The notes beneath the pieces are model-generated. The model saw nothing but the letters and a program-made list of their open reading frames with translations. It was not told the DNA's origin and ran no database searches. Below, one piece after another: positions 1 through 8,199 of a DNA stretch of 64,000 nt. The position numbers and the translations under genes are program-made. Source of the stretch: Mesorhizobium sp. WSM4313 (GTDB lineage Bacteria > Pseudomonadota > Alphaproteobacteria > Rhizobiales > Rhizobiaceae); contig NZ_NSFT01000020.1 of NCBI RefSeq assembly GCF_002294725.1, positions 1 through 64,000 on the forward strand, read 5' to 3'. Position 1 is the first letter of the stretch. Each line of letters begins with the position of its first letter.

Positions 1-825
1 CACCAGCACATTGCGCACCCCGCCCCTGCCGCCCGAAAGGCCGATGCCGCCGATCACCGCCACCAGGACGATGTCGTAGAGCAGCGTCGAGTTGACGATG
101 CGGGTGTTGATCGAATGCAGGCTGGCTGCCGTCAAAAGCCCGGCGACCAGCGCCACGAACGCCGAGAGCACGTAGCGCAGCACCAGCATGGGCCGTACCG
201 GAACGCCGATGTTGCGGGCAGCGACCGGATTGTCGCCGGCGAAATAGATGAAGCGGCCCCATTTGGTGTAGCGCAGGAACAGGAACACCAGGAAAGCCAA
301 ACCGGCGAAGACGAACACCTCGACCGGAATATCGAGGAAGCGGACGCCGCCGAGCAGCTCGACCCAGTGTCCGCCGGGCACCGGCACGGCATCCTGCGTG
401 ATCAGTTGCGAGCGCACATAGCCGAACACAAAGGAGCCGGTGGCCAAGGTCACGAAGATCGCCGGCACGTCGGCATAGGCGACGAGAAAGCCGTTGAGCA
501 GGCCGATGGCCAGTACGCCCGCCAGCACATAGACGAAGGCGAGTCCGTCCGAGGTTCCGGTGTTGAGCAGTTGCAGGTACCAGGCGACCGACATCGCCAT
601 GATCGCCACCGCCGACAGGTCGATGCCGCGGCCGATGATGACGACCGCCATGCCAAGCGCCAGAATGCCGAGCACCGAGACCGAGCGCACGATGGCCACC
701 AGATTGTCGGCGGTCAGGAAACCGGGCAGGCCCAGCGCAGCGGCGGCGAACAACAGGATGGCGATGGCAAAGACGATGCCTTCCTGATTAAGGCGCCTCC
801 AGTTCGGCCAGCCGGTCGCATTCAT
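1..825 (-). CDS. Sugar-type ABC transporter permease (RbsC family), C-terminus cut by window edge
   Basis: This is an inner-membrane permease of the ribose/xylose/myo-inositol ABC importer class. The 275 residues read from the ATG at 825 begin MNATGWPNWRRLNQEG and are followed by a run of hydrophobic helices. The family hallmarks are VVIIGRGIDLSA near residue 62 (usually GGIDLSVG), a KWGRFIYFAGDNPVAARNIG cytoplasmic loop, and VAVIGGIGLSGGRG near the visible end, which matches the conserved GG-x-SxxGGxG loop. A complete protein would be about 320 residues, so roughly 50 are missing. It is divergent from the ornithine-cyclodeaminase unit. No ATPase or binding-protein gene is visible, and they presumably lie beyond the left edge. 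The substrate cannot be told from the permease. Confidence 0.85.
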   Translation of the reverse strand, partial: MNATGWPNWRRLNQEGIVFAIAILLFAAAALGLPGFLTADNLVAIVRSVSVLGILALGMAVVIIGRGIDLSAVAIMAMSVAWYLQLLNTGTSDGLAFVYVLAGVLAIGLLNGFLVAYADVPAIFVTLATGSFVFGYVRSQLITQDAVPVPGGHWVELLGGVRFLDIPVEVFVFAGLAFLVFLFLRYTKWGRFIYFAGDNPVAARNIGVPVRPMLVLRYVLSAFVALVAGLLTAASLHSINTRIVNSTLLYDIVLVAVIGGIGLSGGRGGVRNVLV

Positions 826-1264
826 CGCTTGTGTCTTTCGCCCCGAGGGCAAGGCCTTGCCGGCCTGCACCCCGCACGAAAGCTAATCGGCTCAACAGCG
901 GCTCGTCAAATGAATCCGCGTTCAAGAACCGCGCCTCTCCGACTATTTTCCGAGTGGACGCATCGATTGCCGTAACTGGCGCAATTGGCGGAAACTCTTG
1001 GGCTTTTGGCAGTTCGTTGCCGTGATCGCACGGCGCGCGAAAGAACCTGTTCGGACCCCGCGGGACCGGCGCAATTCGAGTCCGCAAAATGCGCCCGACA
1101 CGACGTCAATTGTTCGCTGAATGGCCTGAAATCTCGGCGCGGCATCGGCCGGCAGGACTAGGCAAACATCGCCGTGGCGCCGGCCCAGTCCAAAGCTTAT
1201 TCAACAAACTTCCGTGTCGCCGTTTCGCCTGTTATGGATGAGCCGGGGTGGCCGAGGAAAACGC
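826..1264. other. 439-bp intergenic region between divergent genes, no convincing gene
   Basis: The stretch separates the permease start at 825 from the dehydrogenase start at 1265, so it should hold both divergent promoters. Short open frames cross it on both strands, but none has a ribosome-binding site, family motifs or convincing codon usage. A GC-rich palindromic patch (ccccgcggg) lies near 1058. I saw no strong operator or tRNA. It could be the decayed remains of a small regulator gene, but no recognisable piece remains. Confidence 0.5.
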
Positions 1265-2266
1265 ATGAAGCCGATTTATATCGACTATCTCAATGCTCTC
1301 GACATCGAAGCGCTTGCCATGACCGACGCCGAGATCATCGGCGCCGTCGAAGCCGGGCTCGTCGCGCAGGGCAACGGCCAGACGGTGATCGAGCCGCGCG
1401 TCCATCTCGAGCCGGATCCCTCCTTCCACGGCCACTTCAACGTCCTGCGCGGCTATGTGGCGCCGCTCGACGCCGCCGGCGTGAAGATCGTCGGTGACTA
1501 TGTCGAGAACTACAGGCACGGCCTGCCGTCGGAATTCGGCATTCTCAATCTTTTCGATCCGCGCACCGGCACGCCGCGCGCCATCCTCGACGCCACTGTC
1601 ATCACCGATATGCGCACCGGCGCGGTCACCGCCATCGGCGCCAAGCATCTGGCGAAGAAGTCGTCCAAGGTGCTCGGCCATATCGGCGCGCGCGGCACCG
1701 CCTATTGGAACGTGCGCCTGCTCGACCATCTCTTCGACTTCGACGAGATCCGCGTCCACTCACGCCGCCCCGAAAGCCGCGATAGCTTTGTCGCGAAGCT
1801 GGCGGCCGATCTCGGCAAGCCGGTCATGGCCGTGGCCGACTGGAAAAGCTGCGTCGAAGGCGCCGACATCGTCGTCGAAGCCTCGCGGCTGCCGGAACCG
1901 CAGCCGCTGCTCAAGACCGAATGGATCAAGCGCGGCGCGTTGGTCGTGCCCTATGGCACGATGAGCGCGGTCGAGCTGTCATTGACCGATATCATGCAGA
2001 AGATCGTCGTCGACGACTGGGGCCAATGCAAGGGCGGCAAGTTCGGCTCGCTGCGCGCCCATGTCGAGACGGGACGGCTGAGCGAGGCGACGCTGCATGC
2101 CGAGCTCGGCCAGATCGCGGCCGGCCTCAAAGCCGGCCGGCAAAGCGATGGCGAGACGATCCTGTTCTGGCATCGCGGCCTCTCGCTGTCGGACATCGCG
2201 CTCGGCAAGGCCATGCTCGCCAAGGCCGGCGAAAACGGCATCGGCCAGAGGCTGCGCTTCGCATGA
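1265..2266 (+). CDS. Ornithine cyclodeaminase / mu-crystallin family protein
   Basis: A 333-residue Rossmann-fold protein of the ornithine cyclodeaminase/mu-crystallin family. Members act as NAD-dependent cyclodeaminases or as ketimine or opine-type reductases. Visible family features are a substrate-binding N-terminal half with EPRVHLEPDP, the NLFDPRTGTPRAILDATVIT stretch, then RTGAVTAIGAKHLA and a nucleotide-binding region around residue 137 that reads LGHIGARGTAYWN. The canonical loop is GxGxQA, so the nucleotide-binding loop deviates. The start at 1265 is chosen because GAGGAAA precedes it by about 5 nt; the upstream alternative at 1214 has no such site. Its stop overlaps the next start (ATGA), so the two genes are translationally coupled. 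The exact substrate is unknown; a cyclic imine or amino acid is plausible. Confidence 0.85.
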   Translation: MKPIYIDYLNALDIEALAMTDAEIIGAVEAGLVAQGNGQTVIEPRVHLEPDPSFHGHFNVLRGYVAPLDAAGVKIVGDYVENYRHGLPSEFGILNLFDPRTGTPRAILDATVITDMRTGAVTAIGAKHLAKKSSKVLGHIGARGTAYWNVRLLDHLFDFDEIRVHSRRPESRDSFVAKLAADLGKPVMAVADWKSCVEGADIVVEASRLPEPQPLLKTEWIKRGALVVPYGTMSAVELSLTDIMQKIVVDDWGQCKGGKFGSLRAHVETGRLSEATLHAELGQIAAGLKAGRQSDGETILFWHRGLSLSDIALGKAMLAKAGENGIGQRLRFA

Positions 2267-3759
2267 GCCCGCTCGTTCTCACCGGCGCCGGCGTCAGCAT
2301 CGAGGATGTGGTTGCCGCCGCGCGCAACGCCTGCAAGGTCGAGATCACGCCTGCCGTGCTTGAAAAGCTCGACAAGGCTCGCCAGGTCCTCGATGCCGCC
2401 GCGGCCGGCGGCCAGCAGATCTACGGACTGAACAGAGGCCTCGGCGCCAATCTCGTCACGTCTGTCGAAGGCGACGCCGGCGCCTTCCAGCGCCAGCTGA
2501 TCGAAGGCCGCAGCGCCGCAGTCGGCGAGGCGCTGCCGGTGCCGGTGGTGCGGGCGGCGATGTTCGCCCGTCTTGCGATGCTCGCCGCCGGCGGCTCGGG
2601 CCTGTCGCCGCGCGTGTTCACCGCGCTGGTCGAAGCGCTCAATGCCGGCGTGCATCCGGTGATGCCGTCGCTGGGTTCGATCGGCGCCGGCGATCTTCTG
2701 CTGATGACGGCGGTCGCCCGCGTGCTGATCGGCGAAGGCGAAGCCGAATATCAGGGTCGCCGCATGCCTGCCGCCAAGGCGCTGATGATGGCGCGGCTGG
2801 CACCGGTCACTTTCTCGCCGAAGGACGGTCTGTCGCTGATCAACGCTTCGGCGGTTTCCACCGGGACCGGGGCACTGGTGCTGACCGATGCGCTGTCGGC
2901 GCTCGACCAACAGCAGCAGGCCGGCGCGCTGACGATGGAAGGCATCGGCGCCAACCGCACCATCCTCGACCCGCGCCAGCATCAGGCGCGTCCGGGCGCC
3001 TGCCAGCAACTTGCGGCGAAGGCGCTCCGCGACCTTCTGGCGCGCGATGAGGCGCCGGCGCCGACCACCATCCAGGACCCACTGTCGATCCGTTGCATGC
3101 CCTCGATCCACGGCGCGCTGATCCAGGCAATCGACCATGCCAGGCTGGCTGTCGAGATCGAGCTCAACGCCGCCGCCGACAATCCACTGGTGCTTGCCGA
3201 GGATGAGCTGGTCATGTCGACCGGCAACTTCCATACCGCGTCGCTGGCGCTCGCCTTCGAGACGCTTGGCCTGGCGATCGCGCAATGTGCGGCAGCGTCC
3301 GCCGCCCGCTTCGTCCAGCTCACCGGCTCGACGCGTCACGGCCTGCCGAAATATCTGTCGCCGGTCGGCGGCGCCTCGGCCGGCTTCGTGCCGTTGCAGA
3401 AGACGGTGACGGCGATCCTGGCCGCGATCCGCCACAAGGCCAATCCGGTGATGCTCGATTTCCTGCCCGTGTCCGAGGGTGTCGAGGATCACGCGACGCA
3501 GACGCCGCTCGCCGTCGCCAAATGCGCCGAGATGATCGTGCTGTGGCGGCGGCTGATCGCCTTCGAGCTGATGGCGGCGGCGCAGGCCGTCGATTTGCGC
3601 GAGGGCATAGCGCTCGCGCCGGCTACCGGCGCAATCCACGCGGCCGTGCGTTCGCATGTGGCGACGCTCAAGGAAGACAGGCCGCTGGGCATTGATTCCG
3701 AGGCGCTTTACGCCGCCCTCGCCAGCGGAATCTGGCAAGGTCCCCCGGCAACGGTCTGA
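2263..3759 (+). CDS. HAL/PAL-family ammonia-lyase homologue lacking the MIO-forming serine
   Basis: A 498-residue homologue of histidine/phenylalanine ammonia-lyase. Conserved elements are YGLNRGLGANL (the YGxNTGFG tyrosine loop) near residue 46, QDPLSIRCMPSIHGA, NAAADNPLVL and VSEGVEDHAT. The cofactor motif, however, reads GSIGAGDLLLMT where active lyases have SVGASGDLAPLAH. The Ser of the Ala-Ser-Gly triad that cyclises to methylidene-imidazolone is deleted, so the normal electrophile cannot form. The gene starts inside the stop of the cyclodeaminase homologue (ATGA overlap), which fixes the start. It may be a lyase using another mechanism, a binding protein, or a divergent isomerase or deaminase working on the partner's product. 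Calling it hutH would be wrong. Confidence 0.85.
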   Translation: MSPLVLTGAGVSIEDVVAAARNACKVEITPAVLEKLDKARQVLDAAAAGGQQIYGLNRGLGANLVTSVEGDAGAFQRQLIEGRSAAVGEALPVPVVRAAMFARLAMLAAGGSGLSPRVFTALVEALNAGVHPVMPSLGSIGAGDLLLMTAVARVLIGEGEAEYQGRRMPAAKALMMARLAPVTFSPKDGLSLINASAVSTGTGALVLTDALSALDQQQQAGALTMEGIGANRTILDPRQHQARPGACQQLAAKALRDLLARDEAPAPTTIQDPLSIRCMPSIHGALIQAIDHARLAVEIELNAAADNPLVLAEDELVMSTGNFHTASLALAFETLGLAIAQCAAASAARFVQLTGSTRHGLPKYLSPVGGASAGFVPLQKTVTAILAAIRHKANPVMLDFLPVSEGVEDHATQTPLAVAKCAEMIVLWRRLIAFELMAAAQAVDLREGIALAPATGAIHAAVRSHVATLKEDRPLGIDSEALYAALASGIWQGPPATV

Positions 3760-3777
3760 AGCTTTTCGACTCCTGGA

Positions 3778-4581
3778 TCAGGACTTTACGTCCACCTTCT
3801 TCATGAAGAGGGTGAGTTCTTCCGGATCCATATGCACGACATGCCTGTCTTCGGGATAGGCGCCGCTGTTGATGTCGGCCACATATTCCGAGAAGGCGGC
3901 GATGCGCTCCTGCTGCAGCCGGTCATATTCGGCGGCGAAGTTGCGATAGACCTTCGAGTGGCGCGGCATGTGACCGCGATTTGTGCCGAGAATATCCTCG
4001 GCGAACAGATATTGCGCGTCGCAGCCCGTGCCCGCGCCCATCGACAGCATGATCAGCGGGGTGCGCTCCGAGATCGCCTTCGCCACTTCCACCGGCACCA
4101 CCTCGATCTCGGCCCCGATCGCGCCGGCCGCTTCCAGCTGCTTGACCGCCTCGAACACCTGCATGGCCGTATCCGCGGTCTTCCCGACCGCCTTGAAGCC
4201 GCCGGTCCAGGTCGCGCGCGACGGGATCAGGCCGACATGGCCGATGACTGGGATGGCGTCGTCGGCCATGCGCTTGATCGTGGCGTAGCCGGCGCTGCAA
4301 TAGACCGCGTCGGCGCCGGCTTTGTAGAGCCGGAACGACCAGCGCACGAAATCGTCGGCCGTGCCGATCTCGAAGAAATTGTCGCCCGGCATGGTGAAAA
4401 GGCTGGGCGCAGCGTCGCGATATTGCGGGTTGAGAACCAGTTCCGGCGGCACCGAGACGATGTCGACCCCTGCCCGCTCGGCAGCCTCGGCTTCCTCCAG
4501 CGTCAGCACGCGCAACATGGTCAGCTGCCGCTTGCCCTTCATGGCGCGCAGGTCGGCAACGGTCGGTCTCTTTCGGCTCAT
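3778..4581 (-). CDS. PanB-like (ketopantoate hydroxymethyltransferase superfamily) protein without the metal ligands
   Basis: A 267-residue TIM-barrel protein related to 3-methyl-2-oxobutanoate hydroxymethyltransferase. The middle matches well: PVIGHVGLIPSRATWTGGFK (PanB GHLGLTPQ...GGYK), IEVVPVEVAKAISERTP (PanB LECVPVELAKRIT, keeping the catalytic Glu) and GAGTGCDAQYLFAEDILG. The three metal-binding acids of PanB do not align: VGDS is VPPE, LADLPF is TMPGDNF, and KIEGG is YCSAG. It is the last gene of the long minus-strand operon, 28 nt after the Rieske gene. That context and the lost ligands argue against pantothenate synthesis. A retro-aldol or C-C lyase role late in the local pathway is an inference. 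Confidence 0.75.
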   Translation of the reverse strand: MSRKRPTVADLRAMKGKRQLTMLRVLTLEEAEAAERAGVDIVSVPPELVLNPQYRDAAPSLFTMPGDNFFEIGTADDFVRWSFRLYKAGADAVYCSAGYATIKRMADDAIPVIGHVGLIPSRATWTGGFKAVGKTADTAMQVFEAVKQLEAAGAIGAEIEVVPVEVAKAISERTPLIMLSMGAGTGCDAQYLFAEDILGTNRGHMPRHSKVYRNFAAEYDRLQQERIAAFSEYVADINSGAYPEDRHVVHMDPEELTLFMKKVDVKS

Positions 4582-4609
4582 CGGTACATCCTGTTTTGTC
4601 TGACGGCTT

Positions 4610-4924
4610 TCAGCCGATATCGATCATCACCTTACCGGCCTCGACCTTGACCGGATAGGTCTTGAGGTTGACGCAGACCGGCGCGCCCTTGGCCTGGCCG
4701 GTCTTGTAGTTGAAGCGGCCATTGTGCTTGGGGCATTCGATGATGTCGTCCATCACCAGCCCGTCGGCTAGATGGGCCTTTTCATGCGTGCAGAAGCCGT
4801 CGGTGGCGAAGAACGCGTCCTCCGGCGAGCGGTAAATCGCGAATGTGCGGCCGCCATGGTCGAAGCGGATCACATCCTCCTCGTCCACATCCTCGACCGC
4901 GCATGCTTCAACCCACTCCGCCAT
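4610..4924 (-). CDS. MocE-type Rieske [2Fe-2S] ferredoxin
   Basis: A 104-residue soluble Rieske ferredoxin. The cluster ligands are Cys45-x-His47 in FCTHEKAHL and Cys64-x2-His67 in ECPKHNGRF, 16 residues apart as in dioxygenase-type ferredoxins. It closely resembles MocE of rhizopine catabolism. It follows the MocD-type oxygenase gene by 28 nt and presumably passes electrons to that enzyme. The matching reductase (MocF) is not in this operon. The start at 4924 begins MAEWVEACAV; an in-frame start seven codons upstream at 4945 is possible but would add a basic tail and crowd the preceding gene. Confidence 0.88.
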   Translation of the reverse strand: MAEWVEACAVEDVDEEDVIRFDHGGRTFAIYRSPEDAFFATDGFCTHEKAHLADGLVMDDIIECPKHNGRFNYKTGQAKGAPVCVNLKTYPVKVEAGKVMIDIG

Positions 4925-4952
4925 CGTCTGTCTCCATTTTGCCAAGCTGCGC

Positions 4953-6056
4953 CTATTCGGCGGCCGCGGCCGTTATGTCGAGATCATGGAATTCGCCGCG
5001 ATAAGGCTTGGCCGTCGGCGGCAATTCGCGCTTGAGATAATAGTCCTCGTATTTCAGCTGCCTGAGCAGCACCGGCCAGACCTCGCGATAGGCGTGCCAC
5101 ATCGACGGGTTCGCCACTGGCAGATCGTGCTTGATCAATTCATGCAGTTTCGGCAGCGCGTGGTACGGAACCATCGGGAACATGTGGTGCTCCACATGGT
5201 AGTTCATGTTCCAGTAGATGAAGCGGCTGACCGGGTTCATGTAGACGGTGCGCGTGTTCAGCCGGTGATCGGTGACGTTGTCGGCCAGCCCGATATGCTG
5301 CAACAGCCCCGTCAGCACCATATGCCAGGTGCCGTAGAGCCGCGGCAGGCCGATCAGCACCAGCGGTATCCATGACCCAAGCGCGATCGCGACAGCGATC
5401 GTTGCGGCGTAGACGACCATGTGCCAGCGCGCAGCGGTCACCGCCTTGTGCTGCTCCATCTCCGGGATGTAGCTCTTCTCGTCGTCCGACAATGTGCCGA
5501 AGGCCTGGCGCACCAGGATCGGCAGCGAATAGCGGAAATCGAGGATGCCGGTGAAGGCCAAAGCCGCCTTGACGAGGTCCGGCGGCCGCATCACCGCGAT
5601 CTCGGCGTCGCGGCCGACGATGATGGTGTCGGTGTGGTGGCGCGCATGGCTCCAGCGCCACTGCACCGGATTGCGCATCAGCATGAAGGAAGCGATGTGA
5701 TAGACGACGTTGTTCATCCAGCGCGTGCGGAAGGCCGTGCCGTGGCCGCATTCGTGCCAGCGCGAGTCGCTCGACGAGCCGTAGAGCACGCCATAGACGA
5801 ACAGGAACGGCACGATCCACCAACTGCCCCAGAACCAGACGATGCCGGCCGCCGAGCCCAGGATCGCAACGATCCAGATGATGGTGTCGCGGATCGCCGG
5901 CCCGTCGGAGCGCTGCATCAATTCCTTCATGGTCTTGCGCGGCACGTCCGTGTGGTACCACTCGGCGGAGGCGAGCCCGGTCTCGATCGCAAGCCGAGTG
6001 CTTTCGCCGACAAGGCTGTAGTCGCGCTTGGTGCTGCCGGCCATCGCCATCGTCAT
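4953..6056 (-). CDS. MocD-type membrane di-iron oxygenase (fatty acid desaturase family)
   Basis: A 367-residue integral membrane protein of the fatty-acid-desaturase/alkane-hydroxylase superfamily. Three histidine boxes that bind the di-iron site are intact: HECGH at 101-105, HARHH at 137-141 and HVEHH at 287-291. Paired transmembrane helices lie near 56-95, 213-250 and after box two. The closest named family is MocD, the oxygenase that with ferredoxin MocE demethylates the rhizopine 3-O-methyl-scyllo-inosamine. The gene sits 12 nt after the isomerase gene and directly before a MocE-like ferredoxin gene. O-demethylation or hydroxylation of the operon's substrate is inferred. Its neighbours differ from those of a moc locus, so the substrate need not be rhizopine. 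Confidence 0.85.
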   Translation of the reverse strand: MTMAMAGSTKRDYSLVGESTRLAIETGLASAEWYHTDVPRKTMKELMQRSDGPAIRDTIIWIVAILGSAAGIVWFWGSWWIVPFLFVYGVLYGSSSDSRWHECGHGTAFRTRWMNNVVYHIASFMLMRNPVQWRWSHARHHTDTIIVGRDAEIAVMRPPDLVKAALAFTGILDFRYSLPILVRQAFGTLSDDEKSYIPEMEQHKAVTAARWHMVVYAATIAVAIALGSWIPLVLIGLPRLYGTWHMVLTGLLQHIGLADNVTDHRLNTRTVYMNPVSRFIYWNMNYHVEHHMFPMVPYHALPKLHELIKHDLPVANPSMWHAYREVWPVLLRQLKYEDYYLKRELPPTAKPYRGEFHDLDITAAAAE

Positions 6057-6068
6057 ATTCCCCAGCCG

Positions 6069-6983
6069 TCAAACTCCGTTGGCGCAGAATTTCTCATCGA
6101 GGAATTTTTTCGCGCGCGGCACGTCCTCCTCGGTCAGGTGCTCGATGATCACCGGAATGTTCGGATGCTTCTCGCTGAGCCGCTTCAGATAGAGGTCGTA
6201 GTTCAGCGCGCCGAGGCCCGGCGCCGGCAGCTCGATCTCGCCAACGCCGCGGAAGGTAAGCCCCTCATGCGCGTCCGCGTCACCGATATCGGCATGCTTT
6301 TCGGTTTTGTCGCTGCCCGAGCGCTTGACGTCCTTGGCATGCGCGATCCTGATCTTGTCGCTCAGCGTGTCGAACACCTGGTTCAGCACCTGGTCCATGC
6401 GGTCGATGTTGTGCGCCTCGAAGTAATTGGTCGGATCCATCAACAGGCCGAGGCCGGGGTGGTCGACCTGTGCGAACATCCTGACCGTCTCCTCGACCGA
6501 ACCGACGACGTTGTTGACATAGGTCTCAAGCAGAAACACTGCGCCGTGGTCGTAAGCCGTCCGGGCAAGGTCGGAAATCACTTTGCGGCATTCCTCGAAC
6601 CCCTCCTCGGTCTTGTTCTTCGGGTGGTGAACCCAGTCGGATTCGGTGTTGTAGGTGCCGGTCTCCGAGATCACGTAAGGGCTGCCGAATTCGCGTGCGT
6701 TGCGGATAATTTCCTTCAGATACGCCAGTCGCCTGTCGCGCTCGGTCTTGTCCGGATGAATGATGTTGGTGTAGCCGGACACGCAGCAGACTGGCAGGTT
6801 ATGATCGCGAAAAGTGTCACGCACTTTCCGCGCCTTGTCCGTGGAGATCTGCCCGGCCGACAGGTCGATATCCTTGAAATGCAGGTCGAGCTGCACGGTG
6901 TTGAAGCCGAGCGCACGGATGCGCCTGGCGGACTCTTCCAGCTCGTAGGGAAAATAGCCTGTGAAGATACCTGCCTGCATCAT
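6069..6983 (-). CDS. MocC-like sugar phosphate isomerase/epimerase (TIM barrel)
   Basis: A 304-residue member of the xylose-isomerase-like TIM-barrel family (IolE/MocC/AP endonuclease 2). Metal-binding elements are seen as YVISETGTYN, FLLETYVNNV (Glu ligand), LLMDPTNYFEAHN, RIAHAKDVKRSG (His and Asp) and VIIEHLTEEDV near the end. Members isomerise, epimerise or dehydrate sugars and inososes. It lies between the MocA-type dehydrogenase (50 nt upstream) and the oxygenase gene (12 nt downstream) in the same operon. The combination of dehydrogenase and TIM-barrel isomerase is typical of oxidised cyclitol or sugar processing. The start uses the first of two adjacent ATG codons, with AGAGGA 9 nt upstream. 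Confidence 0.85.
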   Translation of the reverse strand: MMQAGIFTGYFPYELEESARRIRALGFNTVQLDLHFKDIDLSAGQISTDKARKVRDTFRDHNLPVCCVSGYTNIIHPDKTERDRRLAYLKEIIRNAREFGSPYVISETGTYNTESDWVHHPKNKTEEGFEECRKVISDLARTAYDHGAVFLLETYVNNVVGSVEETVRMFAQVDHPGLGLLMDPTNYFEAHNIDRMDQVLNQVFDTLSDKIRIAHAKDVKRSGSDKTEKHADIGDADAHEGLTFRGVGEIELPAPGLGALNYDLYLKRLSEKHPNIPVIIEHLTEEDVPRAKKFLDEKFCANGV

Positions 6984-7033
6984 GAGGTGAAGTCCTCTGG
7001 GTAAGCGATTCAGTTGCCCTGCCTTTTAGTCGC

Positions 7034-8122
7034 CTAGTCGACAGAGATTTCGGACAGCCTGATCGTGCGACCTTCCGCCATCGAGCGGTAGCCCGCCTCG
7101 ACCAGCGCCATGGTCTTGACGTTGTCGGCGACCGACAGCGCCGGCGGCGTGCCGGTCTTCAGCGCGTATTGCAACTGCTCCATGACGCCGATGAATGCAT
7201 GCGGGAACCACATCGTCTCCCAGCTTGGGCTGACCCATTTGCCGCCCGTCGTTTCGCTCGAGGCATGGGTCAACGTCGACGCGACGCCCTTCGGCCATCC
7301 AATCGTGCCCTTGGCGACGCCCTTGATGCCGTCGACCCGCCAATTGATGTGCTGATCGTCCTCGTAACCCTCCTGGCGCGGGCCGGACCAGACGTCCTCC
7401 AGCGAAACGGCAAGCACGCCCGAGGGGAAGCGCAGCGTCGACACGGTGATGCCGTCCGAGTGCTCGAACGCCGTGCGCGGATCCTTGCGCGTCAGCGTGG
7501 TTATCTCCTCCGGTTCGCCAAAAAGGAAACGCAGCACGTCGAGATGATGCACGCTCATATTGGCGAGCGTCAGTCGGTCGTAATCGGCAAGGAAGGTCTG
7601 CCAGTGCGGGATCGCGTGCATGTCGATCTCGGCAAAGACGATGTCGCCAAGCGCGCCGCTGTCTATGATCTGCTTCAAGACGCGCATCGACTGATCATAG
7701 CGCATGTTCTGATTGACCGAGAGGATCTTGCCGGAGGCAGCCGCTTCGTCGCGCAGCTTCACAGCTTCCTTGACCGAAAGCGCCAGCGGCTTCTGCGCCA
7801 AGATCGCTTTGACGTGCGGCTGCTTCAACGCATGGCGGATCAAAGCCGGTTGCTGATCGGGCGGAAAGGCCAGATCGACGATCTCGACCTGGCTGTCCTC
7901 GATCAATTGCTCCGGCGCCTCGTGGACGGTCGCAATATTCCAGCGATCGGCGACCTTCTGCGCATTGGCCTTGGTGCGCGATGCTATGGCGACTACCGGA
8001 AAACCGGCTTCGTGATAGGCGGCGAGATGGCATTCGGCCATGATCATGCCGGCGCCGATGCAGCCGATCCGGTATTCCCTGACCCGAACTGTCACGTCCG
8101 GTTCGAAGCCTATACTCGCCAT
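7034..8122 (-). CDS. Gfo/Idh/MocA family NAD(P)-dependent oxidoreductase
   Basis: A 362-residue dehydrogenase with an N-terminal Rossmann fold (YRIGCIGAGMIMAECHL, residues about 17-33) and a C-terminal alpha/beta substrate domain. The family catalytic motif EKP is present as ILAQKPLALS, which keeps the lysine. NMSVHHLDVLRFLFGEPEE is the conserved His-Asp helix. Such enzymes oxidise or reduce sugars, inositols and their amino derivatives. GGGAGG stands 5 nt before the ATG at 8122. It follows the transporter ATPase by 77 nt, the largest gap in the operon, so a secondary promoter is possible there. The specific substrate cannot be read from the sequence. Confidence 0.88.
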   Translation of the reverse strand: MASIGFEPDVTVRVREYRIGCIGAGMIMAECHLAAYHEAGFPVVAIASRTKANAQKVADRWNIATVHEAPEQLIEDSQVEIVDLAFPPDQQPALIRHALKQPHVKAILAQKPLALSVKEAVKLRDEAAASGKILSVNQNMRYDQSMRVLKQIIDSGALGDIVFAEIDMHAIPHWQTFLADYDRLTLANMSVHHLDVLRFLFGEPEEITTLTRKDPRTAFEHSDGITVSTLRFPSGVLAVSLEDVWSGPRQEGYEDDQHINWRVDGIKGVAKGTIGWPKGVASTLTHASSETTGGKWVSPSWETMWFPHAFIGVMEQLQYALKTGTPPALSVADNVKTMALVEAGYRSMAEGRTIRLSEISVD

Positions 8123-8199
8123 CCATTCCTCCCTTGGAGGATGGGTATAACGCCATGGTCCGGACCTCAGCCAAGGCCCGCGCCATCATTTCCCATCAG

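Noticed and set aside
788..1145. Small open frames in the left intergenic region
   Set aside because: No ribosome site, no recognisable family, and they overlap the start of the permease gene.
1921..2262. Longer N-terminus for the lyase-like protein, starting at 1921
   Set aside because: It would overlap the cyclodeaminase homologue by more than 340 nt. The ATGA overlap at 2263 gives a start with lyase-like sequence directly after it.
1951..3738. A 595-codon open frame antisense to the ammonia-lyase-like gene
   Set aside because: It is a by-product of high third-position GC. The predicted protein is Arg/His/Gln-rich with no family motifs, while the sense frame has clear lyase motifs.
3778..8122. 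Calling the locus a rhizopine (moc) operon
   Set aside because: MocA-, C-, D- and E-type enzymes are present, but MocB and MocF are missing and the importer, glycohydrolase, kinase and PanB-like genes are foreign to known moc loci. The substrate is better left open.
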